Translations under genes and position numbers: made by a program
In this document: positions 45,349-57,527 of the stretch, one piece after another
Position numbering within the stretch: position 1 is the stretch's first letter
Layout of the letters: each line of letters begins with the position of its first letter
Source of the DNA: Ambrosia x helenae
Taxonomy: Eukaryota > Streptophyta > Magnoliopsida > Asterales > Asteraceae
DNA length: 64,000 bases
Assembly (NCBI GenBank): GCA_030844895.1
Contig: CM061229.1
Location: 105,832,975-105,896,974 of the forward strand
Reading direction: 5' to 3'
The notes under the pieces: generated by a model
What the model was told of the DNA's origin: nothing
The model's input: the letters and a program-made list of their open reading frames with translations, nothing else
The model's database searches: none

Positions 45349-47619
45349 TTTTTGCTTCTTTTCTTTTCTTTTCTTTTTTTAAAAAAACAAACAATTATAT
45401 ATAGATAAATATTAAATCCTTTTAAATCTTTTAAATTCATTTTAAAATATCAAAACTATTTTATAAATTCTAAAAAAATTACATTTGTTTAATCTGATAT
45501 AAAAGTTTCATTTATAATTTTTATTTTTCAGAAATTCATTTATTTAATATTTATAATAATTAAATCATTTTTATACTATTAGATTTATAAAAATCCATTT
45601 ATATATCAAAACAACTTTATTAAATTCTCCAAAAATTATCCTGACTTTTTATAAAGATAAACTTTACTGAAATAATTTTTAATTCAGTAAAATCATTTAT
45701 TTTATATTTTTAATCAATTTTTGTTAGATTTAATCATAATTAAATCATAATAAATCCAATTTTCATCATTTTTGCACCAAAATTTTATACAAATTATTTT
45801 TAACCATTTAGGACAGAAATATGATTTTTAAAATAAGAATTCTTTAATTTTAGTATTTTTAAATATTAAAGTTAAATAGTAGCTATTTATAAATAAATAG
45901 ATTTAAAAATCTATTTTAAATGAAATAATTCTATAAAAATTATTTCTATACTTCAAACACTTTATTGTGTATATTCTAAATTCAAATTTCATTAAGAGAC
46001 TTTTTATTTAATTATTTATTTAATTTCTCATAATTAATAGACAATTTGTTTATTAAACAAATAGACGTTATCCCCAATTCGAAGCCCTAGAAAATACATA
46101 TATCCTAGAGTTATTTCACTCACATATTATCAATTACTTTAGGTTAATTATTTGGGAGTAATCTCAAATCCATATTTCGTTGTCCAAGTCCAAATTCAAG
46201 TTATTACGTGAACTGTGAGTACTTCCTATCCCCTTTTTGCTTTTATACATTTTTGGGGTGTTACATGTACACTATTACAATTTCAAATACAAGTTTACAT
46301 TTTTACAATACAATTCTAGTACTATGTGCATTGCTTACAACGTGCTTTATGCTTAGACAATACATGTGGATTACATTTGTACTTAGTGAAATCATTAACA
46401 TGGTACAAGCCGACCTTAACATTGGATAGCGCTATTTGGATTGACAACCCGCCTAGATTGATTCTCCCCCTTTTTCATCGGAGAATCCGTGGCCAGTGTT
46501 AAGTTATCATCCATTTATTGGTTGAGTACACTACAGTTCATACAGTACATTATACAGTCACAGGGTTGATTTCGCTCATTTGTATGATGCATAGTTTACA
46601 TAATTGCACTGTAGCTTGCACTTGAATTGTATAACTTTTAACCTACTATATATATCAAATCTAGGAATGCTCACCAACATTTCATATGTTGACCAAACCT
46701 ATTTTTTTTGTACATGTTACAGGTGCAGTTTGATCTAGTGCTTTAGCAAGGAACATTTAGTGCTTTATTTTCAGTTATTTCAATATCTACATTTCATTTA
46801 GACAATGTATTTTCCATTTCCATGTAAGACAAATCTTGTATTATTCAATAATATATTTACATTTTAGTACCATGAGCTTTTGAACAATCGTCACTACGTG
46901 GCACCTCGATGATTCCGCCATCGGTTGGGGTGTTACAGATTGGTATCAGAGCCATGGTTATAGGGAACTAGGTTATTAGATAAAATGGCCTAGACTATAA
47001 CCAAACTTTCATGCATAATATTTCCTAAATTGCCTTACCCTCATTTCCCTCTACTTTCCTTCCTCTATCTTTCTTTTCTTCTCCATTTCTCCTCATCTTT
47101 CATCCTGGTGCATAGAGATGGTGTGGAAAGCCTACATCACCATGGAATAGGAGCAGTACCTTTCATGAAGACACTCTTAGGCATAATGCCTACTCTTATT
47201 TTACTCCTTCAAAGTTGTTGAACTTTAATGAGTATGATAAGGACACGTGCAATCTGGAAGGGTGGACGCCTGTACACTGGGTTTTCTGGCATAGGCAAGC
47301 ATAGCGCATAAATCCATTTACGGACCTGTTATGCTTACCTGGGGATTCCTGGAGTGAGTGTCCACTTATAGGCTAAAGCATGTCTCCTTTGATCACCATT
47401 GGGTTCAATTCCTTTGAAAAGTCAACGTTCTTGTTGAGCTTTACGGCTAGACAAGGGCACTCCAAGTATTTTGTACAAGTTTTTCCAATAATACCCTCTC
47501 GTTTCATATACAATACTTTGCATATCATGAGTGCTTACAAGATCATATCTTCATAATTATCCGTACGATTATACACTTACACTTTCTAATTTCATGATTA
47601 TTATTTAACTACCTCATAG

Positions 47620-48837
47620 ATGTCTGCTCGCCGCATGCTCCGTGATGCCAGCCAACGCCCTGTTCGTGCTTCTGGACGACGTTCTGATCGTCGCCTCGCA
47701 TCTTTAGTCGCCGAACAAATTGCTGCAGTGATCCCAAACCTTGTCGGTGAGATAACCCAGAATAGTAACAGTGCCAACACAGGGAGTACGGCTCAATTTC
47801 GGTGCACTTTCAAACACTTTAACTCCTGTAACCCTACAAAATTCACTGGTGAGGAGGGTGCTACTGGCCTTCTCCAATGGTTTGAAAGCATGGAGAGTAC
47901 TTTTGTGAACAGTGAATGTCCTGATGAACTCCGCGTTCGCTATGCTACTAGTGTCCTTCAAAAGGGGGCGCTAACCTGGTGGAATGGCGAAAAACGCAAT
48001 CGAGGAGCGGATGTTGCTTTATCATTATCTTGGGCTGAAGTTAAGGAACTCATGATCGCCAAATTCTGCCCTAGGAACGAAATCAGGAAACTAGAGGAAG
48101 AGTTCTATGGGTTGAAACAAGACAGTGGTGAGAATCTAGCGTATAATACTCGATATCACGAACTTAGCATACTGGTTCCACACATGGTCACCCCGGTCTC
48201 TCGAGCAATTGAAAAATATATCGAGGGATTACCTGACCTGATTCAAGACGTTGTCACTGGAGGCAAAGCCACTACGGTAGAAGAAGCTATCCAACTTGCA
48301 GCCACATTAACAGACAAACACGTAAGGAAAGGAAACTTGGTTAGGAAGGGCATCAAGACGTCTACTGAGAAAACCACCAGTGCTGTTGAACAATCTAAGA
48401 CGGTTTTAGCAAAGGCCACCACTACTGCTTCGAACTCCAAGAAACGAATGGGCGATAATCAGAACCATGCTGTTGTTGATCCGGTGGCTCAGCCTCTTAT
48501 CAAGAAAGCCTACACGGGAATCCATCCTCAATGCAACACCTGCAAATATCATCACCCTGCAAATCTTCCATGCCGTCAATGCACTAGATGTGGGAGGTTT
48601 GGACACCTTGTTACCACTTGTCGAGTAATGGTTGGGACACAGAGTAATCATCAAACAGCTGCCCAGGGACCACTACAGATTACTAACGGTCGGGCATGTT
48701 ATCATTGTAGAGACCCTAATCACATGCTACCCCAATGTCCCAAATTGAACAATGTAAACCTGGTGGCACATGGACGAGCTTTCAATATCAATACCAACGA
48801 AACAACTGATCAGGATGACGTTAATCCCACTGGTTAA
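47620..48837 (+). CDS. Gag protein of the gag-only gypsy-type element
   Basis: 405 residues in one intact frame. Residues 1-60 are basic and helical. The retrotransposon gag capsid region follows (FSPTKFTGEEG-like FTGEEGATGLLQWFESMEST, YATSVLQKGALTWWNG, LMIAKFCPRNEIRKLEEEF, IEKYIEGLPDLIQDVV). The C-terminal nucleocapsid has a Cys/His cluster (CNTCKYHHPANLPC), a CCHC knuckle (CTRCGRFGHLVTTC) and a second (CYHCRDPNHMLPQC). It should form particles packaging the element's RNA. There is no protease or pol after the stop, about 1.15 kb before the 3' LTR. Confidence 0.93.
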   Translation: MSARRMLRDASQRPVRASGRRSDRRLASLVAEQIAAVIPNLVGEITQNSNSANTGSTAQFRCTFKHFNSCNPTKFTGEEGATGLLQWFESMESTFVNSECPDELRVRYATSVLQKGALTWWNGEKRNRGADVALSLSWAEVKELMIAKFCPRNEIRKLEEEFYGLKQDSGENLAYNTRYHELSILVPHMVTPVSRAIEKYIEGLPDLIQDVVTGGKATTVEEAIQLAATLTDKHVRKGNLVRKGIKTSTEKTTSAVEQSKTVLAKATTTASNSKKRMGDNQNHAVVDPVAQPLIKKAYTGIHPQCNTCKYHHPANLPCRQCTRCGRFGHLVTTCRVMVGTQSNHQTAAQGPLQITNGRACYHCRDPNHMLPQCPKLNNVNLVAHGRAFNINTNETTDQDDVNPTG

Positions 48838-49991
48838 GCCATGGATGAAATCTTCCCAAGACTCGAGAATCCAATACTTGTGTTTTCATTTTCATAATTC
48901 TATTTTCATTATGTATCCAATTTTGTCGCACTCATTAGCATACAACATCTAGAAATTTCCTTGCATACTATTGTGTACGAACACAGATTTGGAAATTTAT
49001 TATATTGATTACGTTTATTTTTAATCATACGAAGACTCTACCTTACATTTATTTGAAACGTTTGGACTTGATACTTGATCTTACAGATGTTTTTCTAAGA
49101 AAACATCATTGCTTGATTGAAACTAGATTTTTCCCTTAATTTGACTACGCATTGAACATCTAATTATTCATGATACTCGTAAACATTTAATTATTCATGA
49201 TAACACTTACACTTAATGGTTGTAGTACTTACAAACTTGCTTGCATAAACATGCTATCAATTTGCAATCTATGTGAATAATAATTGCTGCACTTAATAGA
49301 AGTCATCATGCCTTCTTCAACAGTCGGGAGAGGCCCTACAACCTGCTCCACGACTGGTAGAGGCTATCGAACATACTCAACGATTGGTAGGGGTCACTAT
49401 GCCTTTTCAAACAGTCGGGAGGGGCCCTACAACCCACTCCACGGCTGGTGGAGGCTATCGAACCTGCTCAACAATCGGTGGGGTCATAGAAGGACGCAAA
49501 ACTTTAATGTAAGGTAAATTGATGATTCCGGTCCGGAACGTAATCATGAATTTACAGGTACATTAGGGTAGTGTGAAATTCTATTAGAGTTTTTGGTAGG
49601 CATCCAGTACGTTTTCAAGGTATCAAAGGTGTGGTGGGTTAGCTGCGGTACACCCTGTATACAAACACTAATGATGCATTGGAAGTGAGACTGGAAGTCG
49701 GACCAGGAACAAACTCTGGTTATTTGGTAATCTATTTAGTCTTTCTGTAGACAATCAACACGTACATATATCTTAGGATTCCTAAAACTTGAAATTTATT
49801 GATTTACTAGATTCTTATTCTCTTTACTATTCGAGACGAACCTAATCCAAATCCTTAACTCACACCTATCAAACCTCATATCCAAATCATTCAAAATTTT
49901 CCAAACCACAGTTATCTTAATTTTTACCCAAGCATCCATAACCCTATGTTTCCAATAACTTCGGGACGAAGTTTCTAAAAGTAGGGGATGC
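48838..49991 (+). other. Non-coding 3' internal region of the gag-only element
   Basis: No pol-like frame in any register. It contains an imperfect tandem duplication of about 91 bp (49303-49486; units around CAGTCGGGAG, CTCCACGACTGG and CTATCGAAC) and ends in the purine tract. A related repeat region occurs in the other non-autonomous element (about 56050-56170, minus strand), so the segment is conserved between the two and may carry a packaging or replication signal (inference). Confidence 0.6.
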
Positions 49992-50307
49992 TGTGACATC
50001 CGTCACTTTTCTTTTTTAAAAAAAAAAAAAAAAAAAAAAAATAATAATAATAATAATAATATTGAAAATAAAAAAAAAAAAAAAAAAAATTCGGATTATA
50101 GATATATATATTTATTTTTTTTTCTTTCCTTCTTTCTTCTTACCAATCCTAAACCATAATTAAACCACAACCAAACCAAGCCCAAACCCAAACAATTCTT
50201 CTTGTGTTAACTGAAGCCCAAATTGAGCCCATGGAATGGAGCCCATCAGACCAACACAGCCCATCAACCCCCTCCCCTTCTACTTTTAAAAAAAAAAAAA
50301 AATATAT

Positions 50308-50389
50308 GGTCTGGACGGGATTCGAACCCGCGTCCAGACCCGGTCCGACCTTTAAACACCACGCACCAAACCATTGAGCCACAGCTCAC
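50308..50389 (-). other. tRNA-derived module (3' LTR copy)
   Basis: Copy of 44547-44628, same A box, B box and 10-bp stem on the minus strand. Confidence 0.62.
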
Positions 50390-51035
50390 TTTCTGATTCA
50401 ATTCAGAATCAAAATATATTTAACACCACTTTAACCTACCCTTTCTTCTTCCTTGTAAACAGACGCGAACAGCAGCAGCAATTGTTTTATTTTTTTTTTC
50501 TTTTTCTTTTTTTTTCTTCTTTTAACCCTTTGTTTTGCCTAATTAACTCATGCTAATTAATTGTTTGACTTGAACTCGTGATTTCCGGCCTGTATGACTA
50601 TAATATACGATAAAACAGCTATCAATTATACCAAATTCGAACAATACGCGTATTACATTAAAGCCTAGGTCAACCTTACCAATTGAGCAATCTGAACATC
50701 CACACTATAAATTGATGATCAGCGAGCCTTCACAACTCGCTCACATCTCTCTCTCAACCTCTCATTCTCTCTAATACACTCTGATTTTGATATTCAAGTT
50801 CGTGGTTTGACTTTTTCATTGACCCGTCAATTATCATCAAATATACACTGTGAGTCTAATTTTTTGTGTGGGTTTCATTCATCGGCTATCAACCAACAAA
50901 AGCCCCAACATTAATCGGGCTAATGTTGGCTGATTTGGCCAATTGCAAATTCTAGGGCTCGTTCATGTTATTTGGGGATAAACTTGATTTGGGTATTCGT
51001 ATATAATTAATTTTGAACGGAAATCATCACAACCA

Positions 51036-51109
51036 CCGGCCTAGGCCAAGTGGTTGTGACCATGGTCCACAACAGAGGTCACCCGGGTTCGAGTCCCGGC
51101 TCTGACCGG
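51036..51109 (+). other. Second tRNA-like module (3' LTR copy)
   Basis: Copy of 45275-45348 on the plus strand, with intact T arm and B box and a T run after it. Confidence 0.62.
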
Positions 51110-53271
51110 TTTTTGCTTCTTTTTTTTCTTTTCTTTTTTTTAAAAAAACAAACAATTATATATAGATAAATATTAAATCCTTTTAAATCTTTTAAATTCA
51201 TTTTAAAATATCAAAACTATTTTATAAATTCTAAAAAAATTACATTTGTTTAATCTGATATAAAAGTTTCATTTATAATTTTTATTTTTCAGAAATTCAT
51301 TTATTTAATATTTATAATAATTAAATCATTTTTATACTATTAGATTTATAAAAATCCATTTATATATCAAAACAACTTTATTAAATTCTCCAAAAATTAT
51401 CCTGACTTTTTATAAAGATAAACTTTACTGAAATAATTTTTAATTCAGTAAAATCATTTATTTTATATTTTTAATCAATTTTTGTTAGATTTAATCATAA
51501 TTAAATCATAATAAATCCAATTTTCATCATTTTTGCACCAAAATTTTATACAAATTATTTTTAACCATTTAGGACAGAAATATGATTTTTAAAATAAGAA
51601 TTCTTTAATTTTAGTATTTTTAAATATTAAAGTTAAATAGTAGCTATTTATAAATAAATAGATTTAAAAATCTATTTTAAATGAAATAATTCTATAAAAA
51701 TTATTTCTATACTTCAAACACTTTATTGTGTATATTCTAAATTCAAATTTCATTAAGAGACTTTTTATTTAATTATTTATTTAATTTCTCATAATTAATA
51801 GACAATTTGTTTATTAAACAAATAGACGTTATCCCCAATTCGAAGCCCTAGAAAATACATATATCCTAGAGTTATTTCACTCACATATTATCAATTACTT
51901 TAGGTTAATTATTTGGGAGTAATCTCAAATCCATATTTCGTTGTCCAAGTCCAAATTCAAGTTATTACGTGAACTGTGAGTACTTCCTATCCCCTTTTTG
52001 CTTTTATACATTTTTGGGGTGTTACATGTACACTATTACAATTTCAAATACAAGTTTACATTTTTACAATACAATTCTAGTACTATGTGCATTGCTTACA
52101 ACGTGCTTTATGCTTAGACAATACATGTGGATTACATTTGTACTTAGTGAAATCATTAACATGGTACAAGCCGACCTTAACATTGGATAGCGCTATTTGG
52201 ATTGACAACCCGCCTAGATTGATTCTCCCCCTTTTTCATCGGAGAATCCGTGGCCAGTGTTAAGTTATCATCCATTTATTGGTTGAGTACACTACAGTTC
52301 ATACAGTACATTATACAGTCACAGGGTTGATTTCGCTCATTTGTATGATGCATAGTTTACATAATTGCACTGTAGCTTGCACTTGAATTGTATAACTTTT
52401 AACCTACTATATATATCAAATCTAGGAATGCTCACCAACATTTCATATGTTGACCAAACCTATTTTTTTTGTACATGTTACAGGTGCAGTTTGATCTAGT
52501 GCTTTAGCAAGGAACATTTAGTGCTTTATTTTCAGTTATTTCAATATCTACATTTCATTTAGACAATGTATTTTCCATTTCCATGTAAGACAAATCTTGT
52601 ATTATTCAATAATATATTTACATTTTAGTACCATGAGCTTTTGAACAATCGTCACTACGTGGCACCTCGATGATTCCGCCATCGGTTGGGGTGTTACAAG
52701 AAATCTCTGTTAGTATCATTCCACCCTAGAGAGACTCTAGGAGTGTTGTAGATGTTCTATGGTTTGAGATTTGTCATGAATTGTGATGAGATGTTGATGA
52801 TTACACGTTGTTATCATTCCACTCTATAGAAACTCTAGATGTGTAGTAGATGAGTCATTGATGTAATTGTATTTCACTATCTAATTAATATAAGATTGTT
52901 CTAGGTTATGTCTATGTAATCTATCATGTTGCAAACAAATTAACAAGTCTTGCTAGTTGATGATCAAACTTTGAAACCAGAAGTGACTATTCTTTTAATA
53001 CTGATAACCAGTTCTAGTTAAATTACGTGTTTATGCAAGTTTCTTTTAATCAAACAATCAATTCATTTTCAGATTTTATTTTCCATGTCTTCAAGTCAAC
53101 TTAAGTTAGGAGCCAACCACTAACTCTTTGTGGTTCGACACCCTGCTTACCATAACTAGCTTTAGGTAAATAGGACACATAAACTCTTTATCTTTGATCG
53201 GTACTTCGACGCCGATCAAATTTTGGCGCCTACGATCTAAACTTATCCAATGCATAAACAACAGCTAGTAA

Positions 53272-53934
53272 CTATTTTTCAGTGGTTGTGTAATTAAGTT
53301 GGGCATCAGAAAGAGTTTTACTAGCATAATAAATTGCAACGGGCTTTTTATTCACCTGTTGTCCTAGAACAGCCCCGATTGCATGGTCACTTGCATCGCA
53401 CATAATTTCAAAAGGTAAGGACCAATGTGGTGATTGTAAAACGGGGGCTGCCACTAAGTGTTGTTTATGTGCATTGAATGAGTTGAGGCATGCTTCATCA
53501 AAGAAAAATGGTGAATCTTTTAACAATAAATTGCATAATGGTTTTGAAATTGCACTAAAATCTTTAATAAATCTTCTATAAAATCCTGCATGCCCTAAGA
53601 AAGATCGAACACCTTTCACATTTGTTGGTGGGGGAAGAGTGGATATAACTTGTACTTTGGCCCGATCCACCTCAATTCCTCTTTGAGATATCACATGGCC
53701 TAATACAATACCCTCTTGAACCATAAAATGGCTCTTCTCCCAACTCAACACAAGATTTGTCTCAGAACATCTTTTTAAAACTTTTTCTAACTCACCAAGA
53801 CAAATCTCAAAAGTATGACCAAATATAGAGAAATCATCCATAAAAATCTCTAAAGACTCCCCCACCATATCAGAAAAAATACTCATCATGCACCTTTGGA
53901 AAGTGGCGGGGGCATTGCACAAACCAAATGGCAT
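53272..53934 (-). pseudogene. Reverse transcriptase and RNase H start, Athila-like
   Basis: 220 residues starting at MPFGLCNAPATFQRCMM. The catalytic FMDDFSIFG is intact. GFYRRFIKDFSAISKPLCNLL and the RNase H start (EIMCDASDHAIGAVLGQ) follow, characteristic of Athila/Tat gypsy elements. A TAG follows TTEK, but readable sequence goes on to about 53235 (VVYALDKFRS). Confidence 0.87.
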
Positions 53935-54119
53935 TCGCCTAAATGCAAAAGTTCCATATGTACATGTTAAAGTTGTCTTTTGTTGATCTTCCGGGTGAAT
54001 CGCTATTTGGTTATACCCGGAATAACCATCTAAAAAGCAATAGAATTTCTGACCTGAAAGTTTCTCAACAATTTGATCAATGAACGGAAGTGGGAAATGA
54101 TCTTTAGATGTTGCAGAAT

Positions 54120-54512
54120 TTAATTTTCTATAATCAATGCAAACTCGCCACCCGTTACAGGTCGGGTAGCGATTTGCTCACCATCCTCACTTTTAACAAC
54201 TTGAATACCTGATTTCTTGGGAATAGTTTGAGTTGGACTAACCCACGTGCTATCGGAGATCGGATAGATGATACCCACATCTAGCCATTTAAGAACTTTT
54301 TTCTTGACTACTTCACGCATATTAGGGTTTAGTCTTCTTTGAGCATCACGACTTGGCTTGACATTAGGATCGGTGATGATTTTGTGCATCACTATTGAAG
54401 GTGAAATTCCTTTCAAACCAGCTATAGTCCATCCAATAGCTGATTTATGCCTTGAAAATACTTCCACTAACGCTTGTTCTTGTCCCAGTTCCAAGTTTGA
54501 AGCAATAATCAC
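54120..54512 (-). pseudogene. Reverse transcriptase N-terminal part, Athila-like
   Basis: 130 residues: HKSAIGWTIAGLKGISPSI, RRLNPNMREVVKKKVLKWLD, GIIYPISDSTWVSP. A one-base frameshift near 54150 leads into wrong sequence. In the other frame WRVCIDYRKLN and FLDGYSGYNQIAI join to the next part at 53934. Confidence 0.85.
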
Positions 54513-54623
54513 CCGGTAGAGTTTGTCCTTCTCCCAAAAAATGCATATTTCAAATGTTTGGGCAACTCTTTTAGTTCCACCTTTGGTGATTCTTCAAGGG
54601 ATGGCTTTAGCTTAGAATCGATA

Positions 54624-55775
54624 TGTAACACCCCAACCGATGGCGGAAACATCGGGATGTCACGTGTTGATGATTGTTCAGTAGCTCATGGTGAATAATA
54701 GATTCCATTAAATGATTTAAATGAATTACATACAATAGTTCTAGAATTTGTACATCAAATTGAATAAATCTATACACGTATCTTCAAGCATCAATTCAAA
54801 TCTTCAAGCAAATAGAACCTGAAACATGTTAAGTTGAAAATGTTTTGGGTCAACAAAAGTTGGTGAGAATTACATAGGTTTTTGATAATTGAATAAAAAT
54901 GATGTGCAATTCATGTGTCATGTCAATCTAGTCCATATGTGAGAACATACTAGAAATAAATCGAGTGCATAATCAACCCTGATGACTGTTATAATATGAT
55001 ACATACCATACGCTCATGGTCCAATTGAATATGTTACGCGATAACAAACACCCACGTAACCTTTGTAGGAGGCACGTATCCGGGTGGGATTGTCAGTCCA
55101 ATAGATCTATCAATGTATACCGTCGGCTGATCACTGTTAATGATTATGCTAGAATGGTGCTTACTCTAATCATGCTCAAGACATAATACAACATAGATAA
55201 CACATAGACACATTGATGATTGAATTGCAATGATAATGTTATAACATGTTTCACCCCAAAAATGGTGATAAATAAAAGGGGCTATGTAAAACTCACCTTA
55301 GCAAAGTATTAAGTCTCGAGAAATAGAATATGTGTAGCCCCAAAGTTGCCAATTACAAGAGCTTATAATCAAAGCTTCAAGTGTAGAAGTAATAGACTAT
55401 AGAAGAAAGGTATGAGGGAAAGTTTAATCGGATTGAAACAATCGATTTAGAGGTGCAAAGTATAATGGGTCATAGGTGGGTTTTTATACTAGTTTTGGAG
55501 TCAATTAGCCATTAAAATTGGTCAACACCATAAAGTAAGGTTTTATGATGAATTGACTATTTGACTAAGACTTTGACTGTTTGACTAAGACTTTGACTAT
55601 TTGACTCAAGGCTTTATTTAAAAAAAAAAATCTTGTATGTGAAAAAAAAAAAAGAATTTAGAATCATATTATTATTATTATTATTTATATACATTTATGT
55701 ATGTATATAAGTTGTGAGTTAGGATAAATAAAGACTTAGGCACATTTGTATAATATTAATGATAAAGGTGTAATA

Positions 55776-55824
<49 letters not shown>

Positions 55825-55869
55825 GCTTTTTATGTATTAAAATTTTGGGGAAAATTTTGCGATGTTACA
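54624..55869 (-). repeat. 3' LTR of the capsid-less element
   Basis: 1246 bp. It has a TA run (about 55779-55820) longer than in the other LTR and repeated TTTGACTAAGACTTTGACTN units near 55553-55605. Confidence 0.9.
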
Positions 55870-56342
55870 GTCTCCCCTACTTTTAGGAACTTCGTCCGAA
55901 GTTAAAAGAAAAACACCAGGTATACAATTGGTCGACTACCGAAAACCTTGATAAAATTTCTCACTACCTTAACGTACCTGTAAATTCATGATTACGTTCC
56001 GGACAGTAATTATCAATTTACCTTACATTAGGGTTTTGCGTCCTTTTATGACTCTACCGATTGTTGAGCAGGTCTGATAGTCCCCACCAGTCGTTGAGCA
56101 GGTGGTAGGGCCTCTCCCCGACTGTAGACATGATGACCTCCACCAATCGTTGAGTAGATTGTTTGGTAGTCGACTAATTGTTGTACAAGTAAGCAAGTAT
56201 GATTATAGATATAGCAATTAGTTCACATTCAAACAAGCATGCACTCAGATGTTATGATAATACTTGAATTTATTACTTGAATCAAAAAGTGTCAATACAT
56301 AGAATTAAAAAGTAGACATCATTCAAATGGTGGGGTTTGCTG

Positions 56343-56999
56343 TTAAGTAGCTGGAGGGTCTTGATCTCGATTTAGTTTAGGGCATCGGTTACGGAAATGA
56401 TTTGGGTTTCCACATTCATAGCATTGACCATAGTTGTATTTACCAGGACGATTAAGATTAGCAACCTGAGCAGGGTTGGTTGGTTGGTTGGTGTTAGGGT
56501 TTGGGAACTCACGACATGTGTTGACCAGATGGCCATACCTACCACAATTGGTGCACAGGCGACACACTGAAACAGTGGGGTGATGTCGTTTGCATGTGTT
56601 ACACAATGGAAAGTTTCTTGTATATGGTTTCTTGTTAGAAGCTTGTGTAGTGAGGTTTACATTAGGATCCCTGGTCTTGCGCTTCTGGTTCTCGGTAGTT
56701 ACCGCGGCCACAATACTTGTTTTCTCGCCTTTCCGAACTAAGGTCCCGTTCTTTATGTGATTTCCATCGCCATTTCCATTTCCATTGCCGTTCCCATTCA
56801 TTGGGATGACTTGAGCCAACAAGTTAGAAACCAGAGTTGTGATTTGTTGCGCCATTTGTTGGGAAATAATCGCAGCCAGTTGGGCATCAACACCTTTGTT
56901 GTTTTTGTTGTTGTTGTGGTTGTTGTTACTTTCCTCTTGGTTTTCACCACTGTTATTGCGAGTGCTGCGACGTGGAGACATGATCTGTAAGGGACACAA
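56343..56999 (-). CDS. Gag-like protein lacking the capsid domain
   Basis: 218 residues in one intact frame. The N-terminal part (residues about 1-75) has an Asn-rich stretch and a helix (QQMAQQITTLVSNLLAQVIP) equivalent to the N-terminus of the Gag at 47620. It then jumps, through a GNGNGNGNGDG repeat, to NGTLVRKGEKTS, which corresponds to about residue 235 of that Gag. The nucleocapsid is complete: CNTCKRHHPTVSVC, CCHC knuckle CTNCGRYGHLVNTC and a second, CYECGNPNHFRNRC. So roughly 170-190 residues of capsid are missing without loss of frame. An RNA-binding role is likely; particle assembly by itself is not. Methionine at 56981 may be the real start. Confidence 0.85.
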   Translation of the reverse strand: MCPLQIMSPRRSTRNNSGENQEESNNNHNNNKNNKGVDAQLAAIISQQMAQQITTLVSNLLAQVIPMNGNGNGNGNGDGNHIKNGTLVRKGEKTSIVAAVTTENQKRKTRDPNVNLTTQASNKKPYTRNFPLCNTCKRHHPTVSVCRLCTNCGRYGHLVNTCREFPNPNTNQPTNPAQVANLNRPGKYNYGQCYECGNPNHFRNRCPKLNRDQDPPAT

Positions 57000-57527
57000 T
57001 GAAGGTTCAATATGGCATGAAATGAATGAGGTGATATAAGGAATGTAATCATTTATTCATTAATTAGAACGAATAAACGAAAACGTTGACGTATCAAAGA
57101 TTCCAGATTCCAACAACATAGTGAAGACATGCTTTAGCCTATAAGTGAACACTCATCCCGAGAATTCCCAGGTAGGCATCCGGGTCCCTCGTCTGATTGG
57201 GATATATGCGCAATGCCAGCCTAGACAGAAGACTCAGAATACAGGCGTTCACCCTTCCAGATTGCACGTGTTCATTATTAAAATCTAGAACTTCGACGAG
57301 ATCTCAAGGTGGTTCAGGTTAAACCTGAGGGTTTTGCCTTATTAGTCTAAGAGTAGATCCAGTGATGGAGAGCAACCTTCTTGTAAAGATGAAAGTAGGG
57401 ATAAGAAGTAGGAGGGAGATAGAGAATAGCAAGTAAAAGAAGCAAGTACTGGTTAAATCCTATGGTTATAGACTAGATTATTTTTCTAATAACCTAATTC
57501 CCTATAACCATGGCTCTGATACCAATC

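Larger units (their letters stand above)
44227..46937 (+). repeat. 5' LTR of the gag-only element
   Basis: 2711 bp, TGTGACATCC...GTGTTACA. It contains two tRNA-like modules in opposite orientation (44547-44628 minus, 45275-45348 plus), A-rich runs near 44251-44325, a CT-rich tract near 45000, and a very AT-rich kilobase (45380-46130). The end block CGCCATCGGTTGGGGTGTTA is shared with two other elements in the window. Confidence 0.92.
44227..52698 (+). mobile_element. Gag-only (non-autonomous) LTR retroelement with 2.7-kb LTRs
   Basis: Perfect 5-bp duplication AGAAA (44222-44226 and 52699-52703). LTRs are 44227-46937 and 49992-52698, differing by eye only in homopolymer lengths, so the insertion is recent. 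Primer-binding site TGGTATCAGAGCC at about 46941, purine tract AGTAGGGGATGC before 49992. The 3.05-kb internal region encodes only Gag (47620-48837). No protease, reverse transcriptase, RNase H or integrase was found in any frame. Movement would need a related autonomous gypsy partner. Confidence 0.93.
49992..52698 (+). repeat. 3' LTR of the gag-only element
   Basis: 2707 bp. It matches 44227-46937 except for differences seen in A/T run lengths (for example near 50023 and 51121). It includes the same two tRNA-like modules. Confidence 0.92.
43539..53230 (+). mobile_element. Athila-like LTR (plus strand), interrupted by a gag-only element
   Basis: Two pieces, 43539-44226 and 52704-53218, read as one LTR of about 1.2 kb once the inserted element is set aside. 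It begins TGATGTG and ends GATCA, and is followed by AATTTTGGCGCC, the primer-binding context typical of Athila elements. A TA microsatellite lies near 43576-43612. Immediately after GGCGCC (53230) the sequence switches to Athila pol on the minus strand, so the element is rearranged. The LTR assignment is inference from ends and primer site. Confidence 0.55.

Noticed and set aside
46208..46429. 73-residue frame, repeated identically at 51969-52190
   Set aside because: It is inside the two LTR copies; identity reflects LTR duplication, not two genes.
47030..47221. Hydrophobic small frame before the Gag start
   Set aside because: In the untranslated leader of the gag-only element, with no similarity or conserved start context.
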